From positions 1 through 8,812 of the forward strand of contig CAMOTA010000114.1 in the NCBI GenBank assembly GCA_946625225.1: DNA of 8,812 nucleotides. The letters run 5' to 3'. The notes beneath the pieces are model-generated. The model saw nothing but the letters and a program-made list of their open reading frames with translations, did no database searches and was not told where the DNA came from. Origin of the DNA: UBA9715 sp003452695 (GTDB taxonomy: Bacteria; Actinomycetota; Coriobacteriia; Coriobacteriales; Eggerthellaceae). Positions 1 to 6,843 of this stretch are shown piece by piece (the stretch's first letter is position 1; every line of letters starts with the position of its first letter). The translations under genes and the position numbers were made by a program.

Positions 1-55
<55 letters not shown>

Positions 56-67
56 AAGCAAGTGAAC

Positions 68-96
68 ATATTACTTGTTTGCCAAGCCATTTGCAA
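68..96 (-). promoter_or_regulatory. Promoter of the tRNA-Pro gene
   Basis: On the minus strand there is a -35 box TTGCAA (96-91) and a -10 box TAATAT (73-68), separated by exactly 17 bases. This is a close match to the vegetative sigma factor consensus. The -10 box ends 12 bases before the mature tRNA 5' end, so the primary transcript would carry only a leader of a few bases. That is normal for a tRNA gene. The assignment rests on box quality, spacing and position; no transcript data are available. Confidence 0.7.
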
Positions 97-120
97 GAAA
101 AAGATTTTGAAACTTGAACA

Positions 121-129
121 TGCTATCAT
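121..129 (+). promoter_or_regulatory. Possible extended -10 promoter element for the superoxide reductase unit
   Basis: The sequence TGCTATCAT fits the extended -10 pattern TGnTATnAT and lies in the AT-rich part of the gap between the divergent tRNA-Pro and superoxide reductase genes. No convincing -35 box is found 16-18 bases upstream, although an extended -10 can work without one. It would give a leader of about 135 bases. A competing candidate is a perfect -35 hexamer TTGACA at 219-224, but the bases 17 downstream make a poor -10 box. Neither can be settled from sequence. Confidence 0.3.
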
Positions 130-232
130 GACTGCAGTTGCGGTTCGGGTCCAACGCGATGGAGGCGCAGTTCGGCAACGCACTAAGGGGGCGCCTGCCA
201 TCTGGCTGCGACACGAACTTGACAACGGATAG

Positions 233-249
233 TTTCGAGAAAATCGAAA
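233..249 (+). other. Small hairpin in the leader of the superoxide reductase gene
   Basis: TTTCGA (233-238) and TCGAAA (244-249) form a perfect six-base inverted repeat around a five-base A-rich loop. It ends 23 bases before the start codon and just upstream of the ribosome binding site. It could be a weak operator or mRNA structure, but a short palindrome like this can also arise by chance. It has no T tail and is not a terminator. Confidence 0.3.
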
Positions 250-272
250 GCGCTGGACGAAGGGAGAAAACC

Positions 273-653
273 ATGAAACGAGATACGTTCTACAAGTGCC
301 CGGTGTGCGGCAACATCGTCGTGAAGACCGTGGATGGAGGCGGACAGCTTTCGTGCTGCGGGCAAGCGATGCAGGTCGTGGAGCCAAACACGACGGATGC
401 GGCCCAGGAGAAGCACGTGCCCGTCGCCACAGTGGAAGGCGACGTCATTACGGTGAACGTGGGCAGCGCCGATCACCCCATGGAAGAGGACCACTACATT
501 CAATGGGTATACGTCGTAACCGAGGAGGGCGTGCTGGCGCGCTGCCTGAAGCCGGGCGAAGCGCCGCATGCGGAAATCGTCCTGGGCGGGCAGAAACCGT
601 TGTGCGTGTACGAATATTGCAACAAGCACGGATTGTGGAAGACGACGCTGTAA
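273..653 (+). CDS. dfx: Desulfoferrodoxin / superoxide reductase (two-iron type)
   Basis: This 126-residue protein reduces superoxide to hydrogen peroxide without releasing oxygen, the usual superoxide defence of anaerobes, and acts in the cytoplasm. The N-terminal desulforedoxin domain has the rubredoxin-like iron ligands C9, C12, C28 and C29 (spacing CxxC and CC). The C-terminal superoxide reductase domain keeps the catalytic E46-K47-H48 triad and the square-pyramidal iron ligands H48, H68, H74, C116 and H119. All are at the family's usual spacing, and full length matches two-iron enzymes. I chose the ATG at 273 because AGGGAG lies six bases upstream and the protein then begins directly at the desulforedoxin fold; an upstream in-frame ATG at 138 would add an unrelated leader. 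Electrons normally come from rubredoxin or a similar carrier, and none is encoded here. The HerA-like ATPase gene follows after 31 bases, so the two may be co-transcribed. Confidence 0.96.
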   Translation: MKRDTFYKCPVCGNIVVKTVDGGGQLSCCGQAMQVVEPNTTDAAQEKHVPVATVEGDVITVNVGSADHPMEEDHYIQWVYVVTEEGVLARCLKPGEAPHAEIVLGGQKPLCVYEYCNKHGLWKTTL

Positions 654-684
654 GACACACACGGCTTCACGAAGGGGCGCTTCT

Positions 685-2358
685 ATGTATGTTGACGACA
701 AACTCCAGATAGCGCGCGGCGAGTTTCCCGTGTACTTGCTGCCGCGGATGGCCAACCGCCATGGGCTGATAGCAGGTGCCACGGGCACGGGCAAGACCGT
801 CACCCTGAAGACCATCGCGCAGTCGATGAGCGATGCCGGCATCCCCGTTTTCCTGGCCGACGTGAAGGGCGACGTGTCGGGCGTGGCGGTGGCGGGCACG
901 GCGACGGAATCGCTTACCGAGCGGCTCGCGCAGCTCGGCATCTACAACTACGATTTCCATGGCTGCCCGACACGCTTCTGGGACGTGTTCGGCGAAGCCG
1001 GGCTGCCCACGCGCACGACGATATCGGAAATGGGACCGGTGCTCCTGGCGCGCCTGCTGGACCTTACCGAAGTGCAGGAAGGCGTCCTGAACATCGTCTT
1101 CCACGTTGCCGACGACGAGGGATTGCTGCTGCTGGACCTGAAGGACCTTCGCACGATGGTGAACTACGTCGGCGAGCATGCGAAGGACTACACGCTTTCG
1201 TATGGCCAGATTGCATCCCAGTCCATCGGCGCCATACAGCGCGCGCTGCTGCAATTGCAGGATGCCGGCGGCGATGCCTTCTTCGGCGAGCCGGCGCTGA
1301 ACATATCCGATTGGATGCAGCTCGACGCAGACGGCAAGGGCTATATCAACGTGCTGGACTGCGTGCGCCTCGTGCAATCGCCCCTTCTGTACTCCACGTT
1401 CTTGCTCTGGATGCTCTCGGAGCTGTACGAGACGCTGCCCGAAGTGGGCGATTTGGACAAGCCGAAGATCTGCTTCTTCTTCGACGAGGCGCACCTGCTG
1501 TTCGACAACGCCCCGCGCGCCTTGCTGGAAAAGGTGGAGCAGATCGTGAAGCTCGTGCGGTCGAAGGGGGTGGGCGTGTACTTCATCACGCAGAGCCCTT
1601 CGGACATCCCCGACCCCGTGCTGGCACAGCTGTCCAACAAGGTGCAGCACGCCCTGCGCGCCTACACGCCTGCAGAGCAGAAGGCGATACGGGCGGCAGC
1701 CGAGAGCTTCCGCCCCAACCCCTCCTTCGACACTGCAAGCGCCATTACCGAACTTGCCACCGGCGAGGCACTGATCAGCTTCCTGGAAGAGGACGGCACG
1801 CCGGGCATCGTCCAGCGTGCGAAAGTGCTGGCACCGACCTGTTCGATGGATGCGGCTCCCGCCGACGCGAAAGCCTACATCGTGGGCAACGACGCGCTGC
1901 AGCCGAAGTACGGCGCCTTGATCGACCGGGAAAGCGCCTACGAGATATTGAACGCGAACGTGCTGGCCGCGCAGAAGGCCGCCGAGGAGCAGCGCATAGC
2001 CGACGAAGAGGCGAAGCGCAGGGCGCAGGAAGAGGCCGAAGCGGAAAAGCAGCGCATCGCCGAGGAAAAGGAGGCCGAGCGCCAGCGCATCGCCGCTGAA
2101 AAGGAAGCGGAACGCCAGCGCATCGCGGCGGAGAAGGAGGCGCAGCGCCAGGAACGCGAGGCACAGCGCCAGGCCGAACGCGAGGCACGCGAGGAAGCCC
2201 GCAGGGCCGAGCGGGAGGAAAAGGAACGGCTGAAGCAGGAGGAGGCGGAGCGCAAGGCGCGCACCAAGTTCTTCGACGCGGCGCTTACCTCTGCGAGCCG
2301 CTCGCTCGGCAGCGGCGTGGCGCGCGGCTTGCTCGGCGTGCTGAAGAAAGGGCTGTAG
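685..2358 (+). CDS. DUF853/YjgR-family HerA-like ATPase with long C-terminal coiled coil
   Basis: This 557-residue predicted cytoplasmic ATPase belongs to the HerA/FtsK-like superfamily, in the family containing E. coli YjgR. Walker A is GATGTGKT at residues 31-38, followed by the family-typical stretch around 'PVFLADVKGD'. Walker B is FFFDEAH at 264-270, and 'YFITQSPSDIPD' follows as the sensor region. From about residue 425 to 530 the chain is a highly charged coiled coil with 11-residue repeats. The protein ends in a glycine-rich amphipathic segment (LGSGVARGLLGVLKKGL) that resembles the end of other family members. The start at 685 has GAAGGGG seven bases upstream; reading further upstream in frame would overlap dfx and adds no domain. 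The family's function is not established: DNA translocation is plausible by homology to HerA but unproven. A terminator follows closely, so this gene ends its transcription unit. Confidence 0.9.
   Translation: MYVDDKLQIARGEFPVYLLPRMANRHGLIAGATGTGKTVTLKTIAQSMSDAGIPVFLADVKGDVSGVAVAGTATESLTERLAQLGIYNYDFHGCPTRFWDVFGEAGLPTRTTISEMGPVLLARLLDLTEVQEGVLNIVFHVADDEGLLLLDLKDLRTMVNYVGEHAKDYTLSYGQIASQSIGAIQRALLQLQDAGGDAFFGEPALNISDWMQLDADGKGYINVLDCVRLVQSPLLYSTFLLWMLSELYETLPEVGDLDKPKICFFFDEAHLLFDNAPRALLEKVEQIVKLVRSKGVGVYFITQSPSDIPDPVLAQLSNKVQHALRAYTPAEQKAIRAAAESFRPNPSFDTASAITELATGEALISFLEEDGTPGIVQRAKVLAPTCSMDAAPADAKAYIVGNDALQPKYGALIDRESAYEILNANVLAAQKAAEEQRIADEEAKRRAQEEAEAEKQRIAEEKEAERQRIAAEKEAERQRIAAEKEAQRQEREAQRQAEREAREEARRAEREEKERLKQEEAERKARTKFFDAALTSASRSLGSGVARGLLGVLKKGL
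2038..2169 (+). repeat. 33-base tandem repeats encoding 11-residue coiled-coil units
   Basis: Four consecutive 33-base units start at 2038, 2071, 2104 and 2137 within the HerA-like ATPase gene. They encode EAEKQRIAEEK, EAERQRIAAEK, EAERQRIAAEK and the degenerate EAQRQEREAQR. Units two and three are identical in protein but differ at synonymous positions. The 11-residue period fits a hendecad-type coiled coil. Such in-frame repeats can change in number between strains without breaking the reading frame. Confidence 0.8.
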
Positions 2359-2391
2359 AAGCCGCGGGTATATACCGCAGGAGCACGATTG

Positions 2392-2417
2392 AAACGGGAG
2401 GCGCATGCTTCCCGTTT
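2392..2417 (+). terminator. Rho-independent terminator after the HerA-like ATPase gene
   Basis: AAACGGGA (2392-2399) pairs perfectly with TCCCGTTT (2410-2417) around a ten-base loop, with a short T run at 2415-2418. It lies 33 bases after the ATPase stop codon. The A-tract on the 5' side and U-tract on the 3' side are typical of an intrinsic terminator, and could also act weakly on the opposite strand. The T run is short, so efficiency is uncertain. It separates the dfx/ATPase unit from the ech operon. Confidence 0.7.
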
Positions 2418-2550
2418 TCTGTTGCGCCACACGCGCCGGCAAGGGCTGTCGAAGTATCGGGCAAGCGCCTCCGCCCCCGTGGCAGACGGCGCCGACGGGC
2501 GGGTGGACGGCATACAGCACGCCAATTACCGAAGCTCTTCTGGTCGTTCG

Positions 2551-2606
2551 GATAAAAAAAGAACTACTTCAGCGAAATTGACTAGAATAGTGCAATCTGC
2601 AAATTC
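2551..2606 (+). promoter_or_regulatory. AT-rich region with candidate promoter boxes for the ech operon
   Basis: The 210 bases between the terminator and echA are GC-rich except for an AT-rich island from about 2551 to 2615, the expected place for the operon promoter. Two readings are possible. In one, TAGAAT at 2583-2588 is the -10 box, with only a weak -35 match around 2560-2566 next to an A-tract. In the other, TTGACT at 2578-2583 is the -35 box, but the hexamer 17 bases on (AAATTC, 2601-2606) is a poor -10. No clear operator palindrome was found. The region is likely right, the exact boxes uncertain. Confidence 0.35.
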
Positions 2607-2627
2607 AAGGTGTAAGGAGAGGTTGGC

Positions 2628-4547
2628 ATGCTTCTTATTGCTTTCCTGGTTCTATTTCCCTTGGTCGTGGCTGTGCTCCTGCTGGCAATACGGGGGGAGA
2701 AGGCGCGCGACGTCATCGTGAGCGCTTCGGGCGCCATCATCGCCTTCGCTTCGATTGCCCTGGCCATCCAGTATTTCGGGCAGCCGTGGACGGGCTTCAC
2801 CTTCTCGTCGGAATTGGCGGACTATGCATGCACGGCCATAAGCGTCGCGCTGGGCTGCACGGTAATAGCGTTCGGCGTGAAGTACCGCAATTACCTGGCG
2901 CTCGGACTTGCGGCGGTGCAGCTGGTGGCTACGCTGGTCTTCGAGTTCGGCTTCGCGCATGGCGCGCAGCCGGTCGTCGGACTGTACGTGGATTCCCTCT
3001 CGGTGATAATGACCCTGATAATCGGCGTGATAGGCAGCGGCATCTGCATCTACGCGCTGGGATACATGAAGGATTTCCAGGCCCACGAGCCCGAAGGCGC
3101 TCCCGACAGGCGCCCGACCTTCTTCGCTCTCATGTTCCTGTTCCTCTCGGCGATGTACGTCATCGTCTTTTCCAACAACATGTCGTGGATGTTCACCGGT
3201 TGGGAGGTCACGACCGTCTGCTCGTTCCTGCTCATCGCGTACACGCGCACCGAAGAGGCCATCGCCAACGCGTTTCGCCAGATAGTCATGAATCTCCTGG
3301 GCGGTTTGGGCTTCCTGGTCGGATTGTTCCTGGCCGTGGCCAACCTGGGAACGCTTTCGCTCGTGGAGTTCCTGGCGCTTGGCTACAGCTACCCCGAGCT
3401 CGTGGCCGTTGCGGTGTGCGCCCTTGCCTTCGCGGGGCTGACGAAATCGGCGCAGATGCCTTTCCACACCTGGTTGCTCGGCGCCATGGTGGCGCCGACG
3501 CCCACCTCCGCGCTCCTGCATTCGTCTACGATGGTGAAGGCCGGCGTGTTCCTGCTGATAAAGATATCGCCGTTGTTCCTCGTGTGCCCGGTGGCGGCGC
3601 AAATGACCATCCTGGTCGGCGGATGCACGTTCATGCTGTGCTCCTTCATGGCCATTTCGCAGACGAACGCCAAGCGGGTGCTCGCATACTCGACCATCGC
3701 GAACCTGGGCCTTATCGTCGCCTGCGCGGGCGTGGCCACTTCCGAGGCTATCTGGGCCGCCATCTTGCTCGTCATCTTCCACGCAGCGGCCAAATCGCTG
3801 CTGTTCCTGTGCGTGGGCACCGCCGAGCATCATATCGGCAGCCGCGACATCGAGGACATGGACCTGCTGTTCGACCGCATGCCGCATCTGGCGCGCCTGA
3901 TGATGCTCGGCATCATGTGCATGTTCATCGCGCCGTTCGGCATGCTCATCGCAAAGTGGGCCACACTCGTCTCGTTCGTGGATAACCGCCAGTTCGTCCT
4001 CGTCATGCTGCTGGCGTTCGGCTCTGCCGCCACCTTCATGTTCTGGGGCAAATGGCTCGGAAAGCTGTCCGGCATCGCGGGAATGCAGGAAAACGTGGAG
4101 CTTACCGTGCACCCGTCCGAATGGATATCGCTTATCGTGATGGCCGCGATTGCGGTCGGAGCCTGCATCTTGCTGCCGCTTGTGTCGAGCGCGTTCGTGG
4201 AACCGTATCTGGCGGGCATCTTCGATTTCGTGGGCCCGGGCATATCGGTCGAGAACCTGTGGATCACCTCGATTCTCGCCGTGTTCGTGTTCGTGGTGCT
4301 GTTCGGCGCGCTGGGCGCTTCCAAGAAGAAGCGCGTGGACGTGTACCTGGCCGGCGTCGCGATCGATTCCGATGCACGCGTGTACCGCAACAGCTTGTCC
4401 GGCGAGACGGCCGCCACGTCGCGCAACTTGTATCTGGACAACATCTTCGGCGAGGACATACTGCGCCGTCCCGGCGAATTGCTCTGCGGAATCATCATAG
4501 TAGTCGCGCTTATCGCGAGCGGCATCGTGGTGCCGCCCCTGATGTAG
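2628..4547 (+). CDS. echA: Ech-type hydrogenase antiporter-like membrane subunit EchA (NuoL/HyfB-like)
   Basis: This 639-residue, very hydrophobic inner-membrane protein is the proton- or sodium-translocating subunit of the energy-converting hydrogenase, homologous to NuoL/NuoM and Mrp antiporters. Membrane segments run almost the full length. The key charged residues of the ion channel are visible: E193 in 'FTGWEVTTV', K273 in 'LTKSAQMPFHTWL' (followed by the APTPTSALLHSSTMVKAG signature), K349 in 'NAKRVLAYS' and K389 in 'AAKSLLFL'. The C-terminal part has the short 'VYLAGVAIDSDARVYRNS' loop and a last membrane helix, as in EchA-like proteins rather than the longer NuoL lateral-helix form. 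The start at 2628 has AAGGAGA seven bases upstream. It is the first of six closely packed genes. NuoL, HyfB or an MrpA-like protein would be alternatives in isolation, but the downstream order supports EchA. Confidence 0.92.
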   Translation: MLLIAFLVLFPLVVAVLLLAIRGEKARDVIVSASGAIIAFASIALAIQYFGQPWTGFTFSSELADYACTAISVALGCTVIAFGVKYRNYLALGLAAVQLVATLVFEFGFAHGAQPVVGLYVDSLSVIMTLIIGVIGSGICIYALGYMKDFQAHEPEGAPDRRPTFFALMFLFLSAMYVIVFSNNMSWMFTGWEVTTVCSFLLIAYTRTEEAIANAFRQIVMNLLGGLGFLVGLFLAVANLGTLSLVEFLALGYSYPELVAVAVCALAFAGLTKSAQMPFHTWLLGAMVAPTPTSALLHSSTMVKAGVFLLIKISPLFLVCPVAAQMTILVGGCTFMLCSFMAISQTNAKRVLAYSTIANLGLIVACAGVATSEAIWAAILLVIFHAAAKSLLFLCVGTAEHHIGSRDIEDMDLLFDRMPHLARLMMLGIMCMFIAPFGMLIAKWATLVSFVDNRQFVLVMLLAFGSAATFMFWGKWLGKLSGIAGMQENVELTVHPSEWISLIVMAAIAVGACILLPLVSSAFVEPYLAGIFDFVGPGISVENLWITSILAVFVFVVLFGALGASKKKRVDVYLAGVAIDSDARVYRNSLSGETAATSRNLYLDNIFGEDILRRPGELLCGIIIVVALIASGIVVPPLM

Positions 4548-4556
4548 AGGAAGGTG
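4548..4556 (+). promoter_or_regulatory. Ribosome binding site that decides the echB start
   Basis: AGGAAGGTG follows the echA stop codon and resembles the full anti-Shine-Dalgarno complement (AGGAGGTG). It lies nine bases before the ATG at 4566. A GTG at 4554 is also in frame, but it would sit inside this site with no spacer. ATG at 4566 is therefore the likelier start, making echB four residues shorter. Confidence 0.65.
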
Positions 4557-4565
4557 CCGAGTTTC

Positions 4566-5435
4566 ATGACGTTCTTAACCACTCTTATCGGAACGGTTGC
4601 CTTCGCGGTGCTCGCCCCCGTCGTGGGCTGCCTGCTCGCCGGGTTGGACCGCATCATATCGGCCAGGATGCAGGGCCGCGTGGGGCCGCCGTTGCTTCAG
4701 CCGTACTACGACGTGCGCAAGCTCATCGAAAAGGACGACGTTTCCGTGTCGGGCGTAGACGGCGTGTACATGACCGCCGCCCTGGTGTTCACGGCAGTTG
4801 CGGGCGGCTTGTTCTTCAGCGGAGGAAACCTGCTGATGAGCGCTTTCATCATAACGATGGCGGCGCTGTTCTTCATAATGGCGGCCTATTCGTCGCGCAG
4901 CCCCTATGCGGAAGTCGGCGCTGGCCGCGAAACCGTGCAGGTCATGTCCTACGAACCCATGGTGCTGCTCATGGCCGTGTGCTTCTACATGGCGGCAGGC
5001 ACCTTCATGGTGGGTGGAACGCTGCACCTGGACCTTCCGGTTATCTGCTTCACCATACCGGCTTTCGTCGGGTTCATGTTCATCCTCACCATCAAGCTGC
5101 GCAAATCACCCTTCGACCTTTCCACATCGCACCACGCCCATCAGGAAATCGTGCAGGGCACCACGACCGAGATGAGCGGAAAGACGCTGGCGAAGGTCGA
5201 GATCATGCACTGGTGCGAGACCGTGCTGTTCCTGGGGTGGACGGGCATGTTCTTCGTCTGGGGCAACCCGGCGTCCATCCTCCTGGCAATCATGGCGGCA
5301 CTTGCCGCTTGGTTCTTCGAGATCTGGATCGACAACAACTTCGCCCGCGTGAAATGGCAGGCCATGCTGAAATGGGCCTGGATCGTTGCGTTCGTGTGCG
5401 GTGGCGTGAACATCGCCATCCTCGCGTTTGTGTAG
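4566..5435 (+). CDS. echB: Ech-type hydrogenase membrane anchor subunit EchB (NuoH-like)
   Basis: This 289-residue integral membrane protein is homologous to NuoH/HycD. It forms the membrane foot that joins the catalytic arm to the ion-pumping subunit. Several hydrophobic helices are visible, along with the family signatures 'RIISARMQGRVGPPLLQPYY' near the N-terminus, 'SRSPYAEVGAGRETVQVMSY' followed by EPM in the middle, and 'RKSPFDLSTSHHAHQEIVQG' on a later loop. The HH-x-HQE loop is typical of Ech/formate-hydrogenlyase forms and differs from the quinone-reactive NuoH. The start codon choice (ATG 4566 over GTG 4554) rests on the ribosome binding site. The gene starts 18 bases after the echA stop. 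Its own stop overlaps the AGGAGG site of the next gene, indicating translational coupling. Confidence 0.93.
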   Translation: MTFLTTLIGTVAFAVLAPVVGCLLAGLDRIISARMQGRVGPPLLQPYYDVRKLIEKDDVSVSGVDGVYMTAALVFTAVAGGLFFSGGNLLMSAFIITMAALFFIMAAYSSRSPYAEVGAGRETVQVMSYEPMVLLMAVCFYMAAGTFMVGGTLHLDLPVICFTIPAFVGFMFILTIKLRKSPFDLSTSHHAHQEIVQGTTTEMSGKTLAKVEIMHWCETVLFLGWTGMFFVWGNPASILLAIMAALAAWFFEIWIDNNFARVKWQAMLKWAWIVAFVCGGVNIAILAFV

Positions 5436-5447
5436 GAGGGAAGCTTC

Positions 5448-5891
5448 ATGGGCTATGCATCGAAATCTCCCTGGGTCATCCATTACGATGCCTCCAGCTG
5501 CAACGGCTGCGATATCGAAGTGCTAGCAGCGCTCTGCCCCGGTTTCGACGTCGAGCGGTTCGGCATCGTGAACACGGGCAATCCCAAACATGCCGACATC
5601 TTCCTGGTAACGGGCTCGGTGAACGAGCGAAACCAGGCGGTGGTCAAGCAAATATACGACCAGATGGTCGACCCCAAGGTGGTGGTGGCGTGCGGCACGT
5701 GCGCCTGCTCGGGAGGCATCTTCCACGATTGCTACAACGTGCTCGGCGGGGTTGACCAGGCCATTCCAGTAGACGTGTACGCGCCTGGATGCGCCGTGCG
5801 CCCCGAAGCCATCATCGATGGCGTCGTGCAGGCGCTCGGAATTCTCGAAGAGAAGTCGAAGGCGCTCCATGCAGCCAAGAGAGGGGCCTAG
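5448..5891 (+). CDS. echC: Ech-type hydrogenase small subunit EchC (NuoB-like, proximal [4Fe-4S])
   Basis: This 147-residue protein is the hydrogenase small subunit. It carries a single [4Fe-4S] cluster that passes electrons between the ferredoxin-like subunit and the NiFe site. The cluster ligands expected for the NuoB/EchC family are C18 and C21 (SSCNGCDIE), C85 (CGTCACSGG) and C115 (YAPGCAVRPE). It lacks the twin-arginine signal and extra cluster domains of periplasmic uptake hydrogenases, so it sits on the cytoplasmic side of the membrane. Length is typical for EchC. AGGAGG at 5434-5439 lies eight bases before the ATG. The gene is three bases from echD. Extra cysteines (C30, C82, C87, C95) are present and are not needed for the canonical cluster. 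Confidence 0.95.
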   Translation: MGYASKSPWVIHYDASSCNGCDIEVLAALCPGFDVERFGIVNTGNPKHADIFLVTGSVNERNQAVVKQIYDQMVDPKVVVACGTCACSGGIFHDCYNVLGGVDQAIPVDVYAPGCAVRPEAIIDGVVQALGILEEKSKALHAAKRGA

Positions 5892-5894
5892 GGC

Positions 5895-6842
5895 ATGACA
5901 TTCGAACAGCGTTTCATAGACTTGCCGCTGTCCGGCCTTCACCGCGAGGCTTCGGTGATGAAAGCCGAAGGATGGCGCTTCATCCAAACCCATGCCGTGT
6001 TCGCCGACGAGGGCGTGGACTTGTACTATTCGTTCATGAAGAGCGGGGAGGTGCGCAACTACCGCGTCGCCGGCGTGCAGAAGGGCATGGAAGTGCCTTC
6101 TATAACCGACCTGTTCCTTGCGGCCTTCGTGTTCGAGAACGAGGCGCGCGAACTGTTCGGCGTGGACATGCGCGACATCGCCATCGACTTCGACGGCGCG
6201 CTGTACGCGCCGGCCGTAAGCGAGCCGATGACCATCATCACCCCCGAGCAGAAAGCCGCGCGCGAGAAGGCGCGCAAGGCAGCGGCGCGCAAGGATGCGG
6301 TGAAACCCGATGGGCAGGGAACATCAGCCGCCGCCGAGGGCGCTGCCGGCGCGGGCGGCGGGTTCGCTATGAGCGAAGAGAAGCTGCAGAAGCTGGAAGC
6401 GAAGCTTGCGACGATGTCGCCGGACAAGGTGGCGAAGGTGCGCGCTGCTCTGGCGGCACGCCAGGAAAAGGCGGCGGCTGCCGTGGGCGATGCAGGCGCA
6501 GGCGAAGCGGCGAAGGCGCAACCGGAAGCTTCCGAAGGGGAAGTGCTGGCCGCGAAGGACGACAAGGGCATGCAAGAGGGCCCCGGCGCGCGCGACGCCC
6601 AGCTGGAAGCGAAGCTGGCTGCAATGGACCCGCAGAAAGCGGCGAAGGTGCGAAGCATCCTTGCCGGCGGTTCGGCACCGGCGGAAAGCGACGGCGGACA
6701 AGGCGCCGTGGAAACTGCCGCCACATCGGACAGCGCGGTGGAATCGAAGCTGGCGCTTATGGAAAAGGCGAAAGCTCGCAAGGTGCGCGCCGCGCTGGCA
6801 ACGGCTGCGGGAAAACGCGCTGCGGCGGCGAGGGGAGAATAA
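5895..6842 (+). CDS. echD: EchD (NuoC-like) hydrogenase subunit with an unusual repeat-bearing C-terminal extension
   Basis: Residues 1 to about 115 form the NuoC/30-kDa-like domain that links the small and large subunits. The signature 'PSITDLFLAAFVFENEARE' is followed by LFGVDM (about 68-92), then 'DFDGALY'. EchD proteins normally end soon after this. Here the protein is 315 residues: a basic segment (116-137), an Ala/Gly linker and three copies of a roughly 21-residue motif at 168-188, 238-258 and 283-303. These are separated by Ala/Glu/Gly-rich spacers without membrane segments or cysteines. The motif looks like two short helices with an N-capping D/S-P turn. The same motif ends EchF. The reading frame is continuous and a GAGGGG site precedes the start, so this is not a frameshift artefact. 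An internal ATG at 6369 begins 'MSEEKLQKLEAKL', but its upstream site is weak. The stop is one base before echE. The function of the tail is unknown. Confidence 0.92.
   Translation: MTFEQRFIDLPLSGLHREASVMKAEGWRFIQTHAVFADEGVDLYYSFMKSGEVRNYRVAGVQKGMEVPSITDLFLAAFVFENEARELFGVDMRDIAIDFDGALYAPAVSEPMTIITPEQKAAREKARKAAARKDAVKPDGQGTSAAAEGAAGAGGGFAMSEEKLQKLEAKLATMSPDKVAKVRAALAARQEKAAAAVGDAGAGEAAKAQPEASEGEVLAAKDDKGMQEGPGARDAQLEAKLAAMDPQKAAKVRSILAGGSAPAESDGGQGAVETAATSDSAVESKLALMEKAKARKVRAALATAAGKRAAAARGE
6396..6458 (+). repeat. EK(L)-KVR motif copy 1 (EchD residues 168-188)
   Basis: This copy encodes EAKLATM, SPDKV and AKVRAALAA. It has the full pattern: an acidic start, K-L-A-x-M, an S-P helix cap, then K-V-R-x-x-L-A. 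The 16 bases at 6391-6406 (AGCTGGAAGCGAAGCT) recur exactly at the start of copy 2. Confidence 0.85.
6606..6668 (+). repeat. EK(L)-KVR motif copy 2 (EchD residues 238-258)
   Basis: This copy encodes EAKLAAM, DPQKA and AKVRSILAG. It lies 70 residues after copy 1 and is preceded by a Gly/Ala/Glu/Lys-rich spacer. All invariant positions of the motif are kept. Confidence 0.85.
6741..6803 (+). repeat. EK(L)-KVR motif copy 3 (EchD residues 283-303)
   Basis: This copy encodes ESKLALM, EKAKA and RKVRAALAT. It lies 45 residues after copy 2, near the C-terminus of EchD. It is the most divergent copy because the D/S-P turn is replaced by E-K. The 16 bases at 6739-6754 (TGGAATCGAAGCTGGC) recur exactly in the EchF copy. 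Confidence 0.8.
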
Positions 6843-6843
6843 G

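Noticed and set aside
138..272. Upstream in-frame extension of the superoxide reductase gene from an ATG at 138
   Set aside because: The added 45 residues match no desulfoferrodoxin, while the ATG at 273 has a good AGGGAG site and gives the family's usual length and N-terminus.
568..684. Upstream in-frame extension of the HerA-like ATPase gene from 568
   Set aside because: It would overlap the end of dfx by 86 bases, is Arg/Cys-rich nonsense, and the ATG at 685 has a proper ribosome binding site.
667..2520. Long minus-strand open frame (617 residues) opposite the HerA-like ATPase gene
   Set aside because: Its translation is Leu/Arg/His/Ala-rich with no domain, it has no convincing start signal, and it mirrors a well-supported gene. 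Long antisense frames are common in GC-rich coding DNA.
2389..2721. Plus-strand frame of 110 residues between the ATPase gene and echA
   Set aside because: It starts on the terminator hairpin, runs through the probable promoter and into echA in another frame, and has no recognisable domain.
2652..4112. Minus-strand open frame (486 residues) opposite echA
   Set aside because: Composition is dominated by His, Glu, Arg and Gln from reading the reverse of hydrophobic codons, with no motif. It is a shadow of echA.
4052..5755. Plus-strand open frame (567 residues) spanning the end of echA, echB and most of echC
   Set aside because: It is an Arg/Gly/His-rich out-of-frame reading across three clear genes with their own ribosome binding sites.
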